Shown piece by piece: positions 1 to 7,795 of a DNA stretch of 64,000 nucleotides (its first letter is position 1; the number at the start of each line of letters is the position of its first letter). The DNA is from Rothia sp. P100 (GTDB lineage: Bacteria > Actinomycetota > Actinomycetes > Actinomycetales > Micrococcaceae). A program made the translations under genes and the position numbers. Location: NCBI RefSeq assembly GCF_023712425.1, contig NZ_JAMAYG010000004.1, positions 248,001 to 312,000 of the forward strand, given 5' to 3'. A model generated the notes under the pieces. That model saw only the letters and a list, made by a program, of their open reading frames with translations. It did not search any database and had not been told where the DNA came from.

Positions 1-2
1 CG

Positions 3-329
3 GTGCCAGTACTTGCGCTCGCCCCGGTGGCTGTAGCTCCCACTCATCAGAAGCAGGGTATCGGCAGCGAGCTGACCCGTAGCGTCCTGTCGGCAGCCCG
101 AGAAAAAGCGCTACAACTTAATGAGCCAGCCTGTGTGCTGGTGCTGGGACATCCAGCCTTTTATAACGCCCTTGGGTTTGAACAGTCGCGTTTTCACGGA
201 ATCAAAACAAGTATGGAGGTGCCAGCTGAAGCTTTTATGGTCCTTAATCTTAACCCCGCTTTTGATTTGCCATCTGGCGAAGTTATCTACCCAGCAGAAT
301 TTGGGTTGAGCGAAGATGATGATTTATAG
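3..329 (+). CDS. GNAT-family N-acetyltransferase, 5' end outside window
   Basis: C-terminal part of a GNAT acetyltransferase of the YhbS-like type; these transfer an acetyl group from acetyl-CoA to an amine. The visible motif is LAPVAV followed by HQKQGIGSEL, the acetyl-CoA pyrophosphate-binding loop (Q-x-x-G-x-G/A), then LGHPAFYNALGFE, the typical YhbS C-terminal strand. The first in-frame GTG lies directly before a conserved strand that normally sits in mid-protein, so the real start is upstream of the window. The substrate cannot be told from sequence. The gene ends with an acidic tail (EDDDL) and is followed by a gene-free gap. Confidence 0.8.
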   Translation: MPVLALAPVAVAPTHQKQGIGSELTRSVLSAAREKALQLNEPACVLVLGHPAFYNALGFEQSRFHGIKTSMEVPAEAFMVLNLNPAFDLPSGEVIYPAEFGLSEDDDL

Positions 330-635
330 AACGCTCTGATACCTTGAGGGTTATTCAAAAGCCCCACCAGTCGCATAAAACACCAACCCCGCACCACCGC
401 AAACAACCTGGTGGTTTTCCGCCTAGTTTCGACCAGGTGGTGTGGGGTGCGCCCCGCCAGTCTAAAGAAGTAGCACATCAGTAAAGTCGTACTACTTAGC
501 AGCCGCGCCCCTGAAAGGTAAAAACTCATCTACCTGTAGCACCTCACTACATGGAGATAGGTTAAGGGGTAGCAGGTAGTCAATAAGAGGCGCACTCTTT
601 TTTGGGGGCGGGGGGTTGATAGGACGCGCGTACCT
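330..635. other. Intergenic gap with an imperfect inverted repeat
   Basis: No credible gene is seen here; short open frames lack ribosome sites and family motifs. The one visible structure is an inverted repeat: CCCCGCACCACC at 387-398 pairs with GGTGGTGTGGGG at 436-447 with one G-T pair, around a 37-nt loop. A competing shorter pair, ACCTGGT at 406-412 with ACCAGGT at 432-438, overlaps it. No T-run follows, so it is not a standard intrinsic terminator. It could end transcription of either converging gene. Confidence 0.3.
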
Positions 636-1223
636 CTAACTCAGGATTTTTTTCAACCCGCTTCTGAGGTCAGCTTTAATATCATCTACTAGCCCTGATC
701 GGCTTGGCACGTTCAGATAATCTAGGGTCAGGCCATTAATGAAGGCTGTTAGAAGCCGGGCGGTGCGAGGAAGATCTTCAGTGGCGACTCCCAAGTTGCC
801 GGTAGAGTGCCAGGCGATCAGTGCCTGCATTAGCCGATCCTGAAAAGTGGCTAGCTCCTGTTGATACAACTTGGCTAGCCCGCTGCGTGTTGAAGCCGCT
901 GCGCCCATAGTAATCCAAAGCGTGGAGTCCTCTCGTTGCACCTCTCCAATCGGTAGAAGCTCGAGTAGGGCAGTCGTTAGTCTTTCCAATGGATCAGCGG
1001 GTAGTTGTAGATTCTGCACCCGCTCGTGTTGCCGTGCTGTAGAGCGCAAGAGTGCTTTTTCGAGCAACTGATTTTTTGTGCCCATGTAGTACTGGACGGT
1101 GCCGTGGGCAAGACCTGCTTCTTGGGCCACTTTCCGCACGCTCACTACATCAAACCCTTGTGTAACAATCACGCGGATTGCCGCATCGCTTATAGCGGCT
1201 TCTTGAGCAGATGTATCAGACAT
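636..1223 (-). CDS. TetR/AcrR-family transcriptional regulator
   Basis: A 195-residue one-domain repressor. The N-terminal TetR helix-turn-helix is at about residues 10-57, with the recognition-helix pattern VRKVAQEAGLAHGTVQYYMGTK at about 29-50, and the rest forms the helical ligand-binding and dimer domain. It is divergent from the membrane protein gene to its right. A perfect palindrome lies between the two genes, so it most likely represses itself and that neighbour. The ligand is unknown. The start is the ATG at 1223-1221; the ribosome site is weak. Confidence 0.85.
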   Translation of the reverse strand: MSDTSAQEAAISDAAIRVIVTQGFDVVSVRKVAQEAGLAHGTVQYYMGTKNQLLEKALLRSTARQHERVQNLQLPADPLERLTTALLELLPIGEVQREDSTLWITMGAAASTRSGLAKLYQQELATFQDRLMQALIAWHSTGNLGVATEDLPRTARLLTAFINGLTLDYLNVPSRSGLVDDIKADLRSGLKKILS

Positions 1224-1263
1224 ACATGCACTTTATCAACGAAGATATCTTAACTCTATTTTC

Positions 1264-1279
1264 TCATACGTTCGTATGA
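1264..1279. promoter_or_regulatory. Probable TetR operator
   Basis: Perfect inverted repeat TCATACG-TT-CGTATGA in the 75-bp gap between the divergent TetR gene and the GAP-family gene. Size, symmetry and position fit a TetR-family operator controlling both genes. No other palindrome of this quality is in the gap. Confidence 0.65.
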
Positions 1280-1298
1280 TAAAGTCTAATGTGATTGC

Positions 1299-2012
1299 AT
1301 GGGGGAGTGGACTTTGGCAAACTTTCTATCATTATTGGCTCTAGCCTTGGTCGATAGTCTCAGTATGGGAACCCTAGTGATTCCTCTGGTATTGCTTATC
1401 AAATGGAGGTATGTCCGGGTGGTCCCTTACGGGGCCTACCTGGCTACCATAGCCGCCTCCTACTTCTTGATAGGCATTGCGCTTTTCTTTGGGATGCGCA
1501 GGGTGACGGAAATCTTCAGTCAAGTAGCCGTCACCGCCTGGTTTAGTTGGGCCTTATTAGCATTGGGTGCTGCTCTGTTCATCTTCGGAGTTTTCTCGCC
1601 CAACCCTGTGAAGAAGACAGCGGATGAGATTATGGTTGCCCGGGGGCAACAGGCTGACCAGAAGATCCGGCAGCGTGCAGGTTTACTGGGCATCGTTAGT
1701 TTGGCTGTTGGGGCAGCTGTTTTAGAGACGGCAACCATGTTGCCTTATCTTGCCGCTATTGGCATTATTCAGTCGCTACCTGCACCTTTTGCAGTTCAGC
1801 TGGGGGTGCTGGGTCTTTATTGTCTAGTGATGGTTGCCCCGGCTGTGCTGATAGGATGTATCGCTCGTCTGTGGGGTGAGCGCGTTTTCGAAAAAATCTT
1901 CACAATAATGCCGCGTTTAGAGTACGAAGCCAAAGTAACGCTCCTATGGGTGGCGGCTATTGTGGGAGTGTTGCTGGTCAGAAACAGTGCGATACAGCTG
2001 GGCTTGTTCTAG
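1299..2012 (+). CDS. GAP/Sap-family (LysE superfamily) membrane protein
   Basis: A 237-residue hydrophobic protein with about six membrane segments in two blocks of three, separated by a charged cytoplasmic loop (about residues 100-130). The layout resembles the actinobacterial GAP family (GPL-addressing protein/Sap), small LysE-superfamily proteins linked to export of lipids or other solutes. The ATG at 1299 is the longest start, but GGGGGAG at 1300-1306 lies 8 nt before an in-frame TTG at 1314 (MANFLSL...), which may be the true start. It is divergent from, and probably repressed by, the TetR protein. The exported substrate is unknown. Confidence 0.65.
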   Translation: MGEWTLANFLSLLALALVDSLSMGTLVIPLVLLIKWRYVRVVPYGAYLATIAASYFLIGIALFFGMRRVTEIFSQVAVTAWFSWALLALGAALFIFGVFSPNPVKKTADEIMVARGQQADQKIRQRAGLLGIVSLAVGAAVLETATMLPYLAAIGIIQSLPAPFAVQLGVLGLYCLVMVAPAVLIGCIARLWGERVFEKIFTIMPRLEYEAKVTLLWVAAIVGVLLVRNSAIQLGLF

Positions 2013-2077
2013 GAAGCTTGAACCACCAGATTTCTCTGCACGCCTCCGAGGGGGCATATCCTACTAAACTTGGAGCT

Positions 2078-3421
2078 ATGAGCGTCGAAAAGTCATCAAG
2101 TGCGTATCTCAGTGAGCTCGCCCCCAGTCCCGGTTACACCGAGGCGGACGCCGCCCGCTGGGTGCCCGAGCACCATAAGTTTGTTTACCGTTCGCCCTTT
2201 GAGCGCGATCGTGCTCGTGTGTTGCACTCGGCCGCACTGCGCCGTTTGGGGGCTAAAACGCAGGTGGTTGACCCCGATACCGATGACTTTGTGCGTACCC
2301 GTCTTACTCACTCCCTAGAGGTCGCCCAGATTGGGCGTGAGGTGGGCAGAATGCTGGGGTGCGACCCCGATGTGGTTGACGCGGCCTGCCTTTCTCACGA
2401 CCTGGGTCACCCGCCTTTTGGGCACAATGGTGAAACTGCCCTGGATAAACTCGCTGCGGACGCCGGCGGGTTTGAGGGTAATGCGCAAACCCTCCGCCTG
2501 CTCACCCGTATTGAACCCAAGGTGATGCGGCACGATGGTGGCAGTGCGGGGCTCAACCTGACCCGCGCGTCCTTAGACGCCACCTGCAAGTACCCATGGG
2601 GGTATGCCGACGCCCCGCCACGGCCGGACGGTAGACCCAACCGCAAGTTCGGTGTCTATGCCGATGACCTGCCGGTCTTCACCTGGTTTCGAGCCGGTGC
2701 CCTTGAAGCTGGGGCGGCGCCCACCCAAAAATGTATCGAAGCGCAGGTTATGGATCTTGCCGATGATATCTCCTACTCGGTGCATGACGTTGAGGATGCC
2801 GTGTTTGGCGGTCACGTGCAACTGGATGATCTCAAGAACCCCAGTACCCGCGAGATTCTGTTTGAAAAAACTCGCCAGTGGTACCTGCCGGGAGCTGACG
2901 ATAGTACCCTCGATGCCGCCCTGAACCGTCTAGAAAACCTGGAACGCTGGGTGCCTTTTATGAGCGGTACTCGCAGTTCTCATGCCTCTTTCAAAGCACT
3001 GACTTCAAAACTCATTGGTCGTTTTGCGGCCTCGGCAATGAACGCCACCCGTGATGTTTACGGTGATGGGGATTTGACTCGCTACAGCGCCCAGTTGGTG
3101 GTGCCCCAAGAAACCGAGCATGAGATTGCCGTGCTCAAGGGCATTGCCACCACCTTTGTCATGACCTCTCGTGACGCCCAGCCCCACTACGAAAACCAGA
3201 AAGAAATTCTGGAGTTTCTAGTGGCAGCCTTGCTGGATAACCCTGAATACCTTGAACCTGTCTTTGCTGCTGACCTGCGTGAGCTAGGCCGCAACGATGA
3301 CGTTGCTAAACTGCGCCTGGTCATCGATCAGGTCGCCTGCCTGACTGACCGCAGTGCCCTTGCCCTCTTCAAACGCATCACCGGGTCGAACTGGTCGGTG
3401 GGCAACAAGCCCCTTTGGTAG
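2078..3421 (+). CDS. dgt: Deoxyguanosinetriphosphate triphosphohydrolase-like protein
   Basis: HD-domain phosphohydrolase (447 residues) that in this family splits dNTPs into deoxynucleoside plus triphosphate, helping control dNTP pools. HD metal ligands are visible as RLTHSLEV (H78) and LSHDLGHPPFGHNGE (H107, D108). An open frame runs back to 1946, but that part overlaps the preceding gene in another frame. The ATG at 2078 has TTGGAG just upstream and the family-like N-terminus. The pairing with dnaG downstream is typical of actinobacteria. Acts in the cytoplasm; substrate range cannot be read from sequence. Confidence 0.93.
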   Translation: MSVEKSSSAYLSELAPSPGYTEADAARWVPEHHKFVYRSPFERDRARVLHSAALRRLGAKTQVVDPDTDDFVRTRLTHSLEVAQIGREVGRMLGCDPDVVDAACLSHDLGHPPFGHNGETALDKLAADAGGFEGNAQTLRLLTRIEPKVMRHDGGSAGLNLTRASLDATCKYPWGYADAPPRPDGRPNRKFGVYADDLPVFTWFRAGALEAGAAPTQKCIEAQVMDLADDISYSVHDVEDAVFGGHVQLDDLKNPSTREILFEKTRQWYLPGADDSTLDAALNRLENLERWVPFMSGTRSSHASFKALTSKLIGRFAASAMNATRDVYGDGDLTRYSAQLVVPQETEHEIAVLKGIATTFVMTSRDAQPHYENQKEILEFLVAALLDNPEYLEPVFAADLRELGRNDDVAKLRLVIDQVACLTDRSALALFKRITGSNWSVGNKPLW

Positions 3422-3444
3422 AATCCTTTCACGGAAGTAGAACA

Positions 3445-3639
3445 ATGAGATATAAAAAATCTTTCAAACAGCTCGCCCTAGCGGCGGTAGCCAGCCTCAT
3501 GATTGGCGTGCTGGTGGGTGCAGTCACCGGACGATGGATATGGGGATTCACCGCCTTTATCGTGACCCTACTCATCGCCCTTTCACCCGAAAGCTTCGGG
3601 ATGGGACGCACTCGCCCTGGCCCCCTCGACGATGAATAA
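3445..3639 (+). CDS. Small two-segment membrane protein
   Basis: A 64-residue protein with a basic start (MRYKKSFKQ), two hydrophobic stretches (about residues 10-28 and 30-46) and an acidic-ended tail. The ATG at 3445 is chosen because CGGAAG lies 7 nt upstream; a longer frame from 3415 begins inside the dgt stop region and lacks a ribosome site. It lies between dgt and dnaG and is probably cotranscribed with them. I do not recognise a family. Confidence 0.6.
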   Translation: MRYKKSFKQLALAAVASLMIGVLVGAVTGRWIWGFTAFIVTLLIALSPESFGMGRTRPGPLDDE

Positions 3640-3671
3640 CCGCGTTTGACGCCTTCAACTACACTGGTAGG

Positions 3672-5579
3672 GTGGCTGGCTTAATTAAACGTGAAGACAT
3701 CGATGAGGTACGCTCGCGCACCGATATCCGCGAGATTGTTGAAGGATATGTAACCCTCAAAAGCGCTGGCATCGGCTCTTTCAAAGGGCTCTGCCCCTTC
3801 CACGACGAGCGCACCCCCTCCTTCCACGTGCGCCCCCAGATGGGCACCTACCACTGCTTCGGCTGCGGCGAATCAGGTGATGTCATTTCCTTCGTAATGG
3901 AAATGGACCACACCCCCTTCACCGAAACGGTAGAAAAACTGGCAGCCCGTATCGGCTATGAACTGCATTACGAACAGGGCACCGGTCAAACCAAAGAAGA
4001 GGTCGGCCGTCGGCAGCGTCTACTGGACGCCCACAAAATAGCCGCCGAATTCTTTCAAAAAAACCTCTACACCCCCGCCGCTGCCCCGGCTCAAAAGTTC
4101 CTGGGCGGGCGCGGGTTTGACCCGGCGTCCAGCCAAAAATTCGGGGTAGGTTATGCCCCCAAGGGCTGGGATAATCTGCTCAAATATCTGCAGAATAAGG
4201 GCTTCACCACCGATGAGTTACGCGCCACCGGCATGTTCTCAGAGGGCAACCGCGGGCTCTATGACCGTTTTCGCGGCAGGCTGGTCTGGCCCATTCGCGG
4301 TATCGCCGGGGAAACCATCGGCTTTGGCGCTCGCAAGCTCTTTGACGATGATCAAGGCCCCAAATACCTCAATACCCCCGAAACCCAGCTCTACAAAAAA
4401 TCCCAGGTGCTCTACGGCATCGACCTGGCAAAACGTAATATCTCCCGTCAGAAAAAGATTGTGGTGGTTGAAGGGTATACCGACGTCATGGCAGCCCACC
4501 TGGCCGGGGTCGATACAGCGGTTGCCACTTGCGGCACCGCTTTCGGCACCGACCATATCAAAATCGTGCGCCGCCTCATCTCGGATGACGGTAGCGGTGG
4601 AGAAGTCATTTTCACCTTTGATGGTGATGCCGCCGGGCAAAAGGCTGCCTTGCACGCCTTCGCCGAAGACCAGCGCTTTGTCGCTCAAACCTATGTTGCC
4701 GTTGCTAAAGACGGCATGGATCCGTGCGATCTACGTCTAGCCCGGGGAGACGCCGCCGTGCGTTCGCTGATTGAGTCCCGCCGCCCGCTCTTTGAATTCG
4801 CCATCGATGCCACCCTAGCTGACTTTGATCTTGATTCCCTTGAAGGGCGAGTACGCGGTATGCGGGCCATCGCTCCTATCATCGCGGGCATTAAGGACGC
4901 CGCCCTGCGCCCAGCCTACGTTCGGCAGGTAGCAGGCCAGCTGGGCTTAGACATCGGTGAAGTGCAGCGCGCCGTCACCTATGCCCTTAACCACCCGCAA
5001 CTCTCTGCTAGCCAAAAAGCTGAAGCTGCAGAAGCTGAACGTGCAGCCCGACAGGCAGGTGAAGAAACAGAGCAGAGAGCCCAAGAAAACCCCTTCGAGC
5101 AGCCCGACATGAGCGACCCTCTCGCCAAGCTAGAACGCGATGCCTTAGAAATCGTGGTGCAAAAGCCTGACTATCTCAGTGTCGAACAGTGGCAGGAACT
5201 CGCCACTGTGCAGTACCGCTACCGCATGCACGCTGGGGTGGGGCAGGGGATTATCGGTGCAGCAAGCACCATGGCCCCCGTTCCCGGTCACGCCTGGGTC
5301 AACACCATCCGAGCCCATGCCCCAGAGGAAGTACACGCTCTCATCGCCCAGCTCACCGTGGCTCCCATCCCCGCGCGCACGGTCGACCAGCTAGTGCGCT
5401 ACTCCCGCGATATTCTCAACCGTCTCTTTGAGCAACAAATCACTCGCCAAAAATCAGACCTACTCATGAGACTACAACGGACTAACGCCGCCACCGAACC
5501 CGAAGAATACCGGCAAATCCAACAACAACTACTGGAACTAGAAATGCAGCGACGCAAAAAAATGCAAGGGCAAGACTAA
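3672..5579 (+). CDS. dnaG: DNA primase
   Basis: Makes the RNA primers for DNA replication with the DnaB helicase. The 635-residue length fits actinobacterial DnaG. The N-terminal zinc finger is complete (C41-P-F-H44 and C62-F-G-C65). The TOPRIM catalytic core shows VVVEGYTD (E267) and FDGDAAG (D317, D319). The C-terminal third is the helical helicase-interaction region, with a Glu/Ala-rich linker at about 450-485. It starts at GTG 3672 with only a weak ribosome site. It follows dgt and the small membrane protein in the same direction. Confidence 0.96.
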   Translation: MAGLIKREDIDEVRSRTDIREIVEGYVTLKSAGIGSFKGLCPFHDERTPSFHVRPQMGTYHCFGCGESGDVISFVMEMDHTPFTETVEKLAARIGYELHYEQGTGQTKEEVGRRQRLLDAHKIAAEFFQKNLYTPAAAPAQKFLGGRGFDPASSQKFGVGYAPKGWDNLLKYLQNKGFTTDELRATGMFSEGNRGLYDRFRGRLVWPIRGIAGETIGFGARKLFDDDQGPKYLNTPETQLYKKSQVLYGIDLAKRNISRQKKIVVVEGYTDVMAAHLAGVDTAVATCGTAFGTDHIKIVRRLISDDGSGGEVIFTFDGDAAGQKAALHAFAEDQRFVAQTYVAVAKDGMDPCDLRLARGDAAVRSLIESRRPLFEFAIDATLADFDLDSLEGRVRGMRAIAPIIAGIKDAALRPAYVRQVAGQLGLDIGEVQRAVTYALNHPQLSASQKAEAAEAERAARQAGEETEQRAQENPFEQPDMSDPLAKLERDALEIVVQKPDYLSVEQWQELATVQYRYRMHAGVGQGIIGAASTMAPVPGHAWVNTIRAHAPEEVHALIAQLTVAPIPARTVDQLVRYSRDILNRLFEQQITRQKSDLLMRLQRTNAATEPEEYRQIQQQLLELEMQRRKKMQGQD

Positions 5580-5694
5580 CTTCCACCAGTCCGCGTGATG
5601 TGTGACTGAGCTTACGGAATTTCGATTTGCGAGGTTGAAGCAACTCCAGTAAAGTTATTACTCGTTGCGGAGATGAAAATATCACCTTAAACAT

Positions 5695-5767
5695 TCCCCC
5701 GTAGCTCAATTGGCAGAGCATTCGACTGTTAATCGAAGGGTTACTGGTTCGAGTCCAGTCGGGGGAG
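5695..5767 (+). tRNA. tRNA-Asn (GTT)
   Basis: Complete 73-nt cloverleaf. Acceptor arm TCCCCCG pairs with CGGGGGA, the D arm is GCTC...GAGC, the anticodon arm is TTCGA-CTGTTAA-TCGAA with anticodon GTT, and the T arm has GGTTCGAGTCC. Discriminator base G at 5767; CCA is not encoded. A strong terminator follows directly. Confidence 0.95.
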
Positions 5768-5776
5768 CAAGCAATA

Positions 5777-5804
5777 AGACCCAGCTTTTTAGCTGGGTCT
5801 TTTT
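5777..5804 (+). terminator. Intrinsic terminator after tRNA-Asn
   Basis: Perfect 10-bp stem AGACCCAGCT (5777-5786) with AGCTGGGTCT (5791-5800), loop TTTT, followed by a T-run. Confidence 0.9.
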
Positions 5805-5910
5805 CTTTAACCAGCAATCACTCCGCAGGTCTTAGAATCCGAGCGTGCACCCTAAAGACGCGCAGTGGTATCTGGCAATCCTCCCCAACCGCCCTTTTCT
5901 TCTTGACTAC

Positions 5911-5939
5911 TTGAAAAAAAATACCCCTGGGGGTATATT
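5911..5939 (+). promoter_or_regulatory. Promoter of the TauE/SafE gene
   Basis: TTGAAA (5911-5916) and TATATT (5934-5939) are separated by 17 nt, a good sigma-70-type promoter. The sulfur-type operator at 5921-5936 fills the spacer and overlaps the -10 box, so a bound repressor would block RNA polymerase. Confidence 0.7.
5921..5936. promoter_or_regulatory. CsoR/CstR-type operator 1
   Basis: Palindrome ATACCCCTGGGGGTAT inside the promoter. It matches the G/C-tract operators of the CsoR/CstR/RcnR family and is nearly identical to the site at 7756-7771 in front of the persulfide dioxygenase gene. Confidence 0.8.
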
Positions 5940-5972
5940 TTGGAAGGTAGGTTAGTCAGCTGAAAGGTATTT

Positions 5973-6743
5973 ATGCTACTCGCTGTGCTGTTAGGAGCCG
6001 TTATCGGTCTGCTCATGGGTGCCCTGGGCAGTGGCGGGGCAATTCTTGCTGTGCCTGCTCTAGTGTTTCTTTTTGGCTTTGAGCCTCAGGATGCCACACT
6101 CGGCTCACTGGTTGTGATGGTAGCTGGCGCACTTTCAGGCATTGTCAACCATGCAAAAATGGGTTCAGTAGACCTAGGTAAAGGTATGCTGTTCGGAATG
6201 CTGGGGATCGCTGGCACCTATGTTGGACGCTATCTTGCTGGGGGAGTAGATGGCAGCGCTCTCATGCTCACCTTCGCTGCCCTTTTAGTAGTGATAGCTA
6301 GCCTCATGATCAAAAATGCTGTGACCGGCTCACGAGTCGACCCCAGTGATAGAAGTGCGGGCAGGTTTGCAGGTGCCATTAAGATTACCCTGGCTGCTCT
6401 CTTAGTGGGTGTCCTCGTAGGCTTCTTTGGTATGGGTGGCGGTTTTATGATCGTTCCGATGCTTACTCTGCTGATGGGCTTGAGTATGCGGCATGCGGTG
6501 GGCACCTCGCTGGTTGTCATCTTTATCAACTCCGTCGCGGGGTTGGGCGCCGGTTTTGCCCAGTTAAACCAGCTGGACTGGGGTGTATTGAGTGTTATGG
6601 CCGGCTCGGCTGTACTTGCGACACTCATCGGAACCAGGATGGGTGCCAAGGTGCCTCAGAAAATGCTCAAGCTAGCTTTCGCTACCCTGCTGTACCTTAT
6701 AGCTATCTACACCGCTATTAACAGTTTTCTATCCATCATCTAA
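5973..6743 (+). CDS. TauE/SafE-family sulfite/sulfur-anion exporter
   Basis: A 256-residue integral membrane protein with about eight hydrophobic segments in two homologous halves. Each half opens with the glycine-rich family motif (GALGSGGAI and GFFGMGGGFMIVPML). TauE/SafE proteins move sulfite, sulfoacetate or related anions across the cell membrane. The CstR-type operator in its promoter and the neighbouring rhodanese and persulfide dioxygenase genes suggest that it exports sulfite or thiosulfate produced during sulfide detoxification. The substrate is inferred from context. It starts at ATG 5973 after GAAAGG and is followed closely by the rhodanese gene. Confidence 0.85.
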   Translation: MLLAVLLGAVIGLLMGALGSGGAILAVPALVFLFGFEPQDATLGSLVVMVAGALSGIVNHAKMGSVDLGKGMLFGMLGIAGTYVGRYLAGGVDGSALMLTFAALLVVIASLMIKNAVTGSRVDPSDRSAGRFAGAIKITLAALLVGVLVGFFGMGGGFMIVPMLTLLMGLSMRHAVGTSLVVIFINSVAGLGAGFAQLNQLDWGVLSVMAGSAVLATLIGTRMGAKVPQKMLKLAFATLLYLIAIYTAINSFLSII

Positions 6744-6764
6744 TTACTACATCAAAGGAATGAT

Positions 6765-7349
6765 ATGACCATCGAATCATAGTTACCTCAGTCAATCGAC
6801 TCAGCCCGTTTAGGGCAGGTGCGCAGTGAGGGCAAGGCCCTGTTGCTTGACGTAAGAACAGCGGCTGAGTTTAAAAGTGCCCATATTCCGGGGAGCGTCA
6901 ACGTGCCTTTGGCGCTTATTGAAAAGCATCCCGAGGACCTCAGTGCTCACATTAATGAGGAAACCATTATTATTTGCCGTTCGGGTGCCAGAGCGCAGAG
7001 AGCTCAGAAGCTACTGGCCGGGGTGGGTGTGCTCAATACCAGCGTCCTGACCGGCGGTATTGAAGCGTGGAAATCAGCGCAGGGTGCTATTAAAGCGGGC
7101 CCCACTCGTTGGGATCTTGAGTGCCAGGTGCGTTTAGTAGCTGGTTCACTGGTGCTCAGCAGTATTGCCTTAAGCGCAGTAGCTCCTAAAGCTAAGTATG
7201 TTGCCGGGGCTATCGGTGGTGGTCTGAGCTTTGCTGCGCTGAGTAATACCTGTGCCATGGGTGCGGCTCTGCAAAAGCTGCCTTATAACCGCCAGGGTGA
7301 AGTGAGTTTGAAAGAAGCGCAGGTTCGCTTGCGCCAGCACAACGCTTAG
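6765..7349 (+). pseudogene. YgaP-like rhodanese membrane protein with an in-frame amber codon at position 6
   Basis: Rhodanese domain (active loop IICRSGARAQRA) followed by a two-segment hydrophobic DUF2892-like membrane domain, the architecture of E. coli YgaP, a membrane sulfurtransferase. The natural start is ATG 6765, 5 nt after AAAGGA (6754-6759), but codon 6 is TAG (6780-6782). The frame then continues through LPQSIDSARLGQ to a GTG at 6819, the first start after the stop. A 176-residue product from GTG 6819 would lack the first helix and strand region of the rhodanese fold and has no ribosome site. A single C-to-T change (CAG to TAG) or a read error would explain this. The remainder is intact, so any loss is recent. 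Confidence 0.7.
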
Positions 7350-7359
7350 GCGATAGATA

Positions 7360-7395
7360 AAGCCGCCGGGACCATATGGTTCCGGCGGCTTTTTT
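7360..7395. terminator. Intrinsic terminator between converging genes
   Basis: AAGCCGCCGG (7360-7369) pairs with CCGGCGGCTT (7382-7391), followed by a T-run. It lies between the rhodanese gene and the converging regulator gene, and the A-rich left flank may allow it to work in both directions. Confidence 0.88.
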
Positions 7396-7421
7396 GCGCC
7401 TGTGTTAGCAGGTAGTTCTGT

Positions 7422-7679
7422 TTACGCTAGTGAGAGGAACATCTTTTCTAGTTGCTCTGGGCTCATTTCTGGTTCTTCGGCGGTCAAGCACTGCTGTAGC
7501 CCAGCGGCGACGATGGCAAAACTTGCCCGGTCTACGGCTTTGGATGCTGCGGCAAGCTGGTTTACGACCTGCTGGCAGTCCGCACCCTCTTCCAGCATGC
7601 GGATGATGCCACCCAATTGCCCTTGGGCTCTTTTGAGGCGGTTGATGGCAGGTCTGATGTTATCTGGTTCAAGTTGCAC
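7422..7679 (-). CDS. CsoR/CstR-family persulfide-type sensing repressor
   Basis: An 85-residue all-helical repressor of the CsoR/RcnR/CstR family (RLKRAQGQLGGIIRMLEEG). Two cysteines are present, C35 and C64. Copper-sensing CsoR has a His four residues before the second Cys; here that position is Gly60. This fits CstR, where the two cysteines form di- to tetrasulfide bridges with reactive sulfur, and not a Cu(I) sensor. The GTG start follows AAGGAG. Its own upstream region has a related palindrome, and the same sites precede the exporter and dioxygenase genes, so it is the likely regulator of the cluster. Confidence 0.88.
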   Translation of the reverse strand: MQLEPDNIRPAINRLKRAQGQLGGIIRMLEEGADCQQVVNQLAAASKAVDRASFAIVAAGLQQCLTAEEPEMSPEQLEKMFLSLA

Positions 7680-7708
7680 GATTTTCTCCTTGTGTTGCTC
7701 TGTTTAGT

Positions 7709-7724
7709 ATACCCCCGGGGGTTT
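7709..7724. promoter_or_regulatory. CsoR/CstR-type operator 3 (regulator gene)
   Basis: ATACCCCCGGGGGTTT, a less perfect copy of the other two sites. On the minus strand a TATACT -10 box (7711-7706) overlaps it, so it would mediate autoregulation of the repressor gene. Confidence 0.6.
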
Positions 7725-7750
7725 GACTTTAAGTGGTATTTTGCTATGCT
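7723..7750 (+). promoter_or_regulatory. Promoter of the persulfide dioxygenase gene
   Basis: TTGACT (7723-7728), 16-nt spacer, TATGCT (7745-7750) with a TG extension two bases before the -10 box. The operator at 7756-7771 covers the expected transcription start. Confidence 0.75.
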
Positions 7751-7755
7751 CAATA

Positions 7756-7771
7756 ATACCCCCAGGGGTAT
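7756..7771. promoter_or_regulatory. CsoR/CstR-type operator 2
   Basis: ATACCCCCAGGGGTAT, extended symmetrically to TAATACC...GGTATTA at 7754-7773. It lies just downstream of the -10 box, where a bound repressor would block initiation. Confidence 0.8.
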
Positions 7772-7795
7772 TATTTATAACTGATAGGAGTCACC

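Noticed and set aside
1946-2077. Longer start for the dGTPase
   Set aside because: This part overlaps the preceding membrane-protein gene in another frame. ATG 2078 has TTGGAG and the family-like N-terminus.
7422-7679. Copper-sensing CsoR
   Set aside because: The His four residues before the second Cys is Gly here, and the neighbours are sulfur enzymes, not copper exporters. CstR-type sensing fits better.
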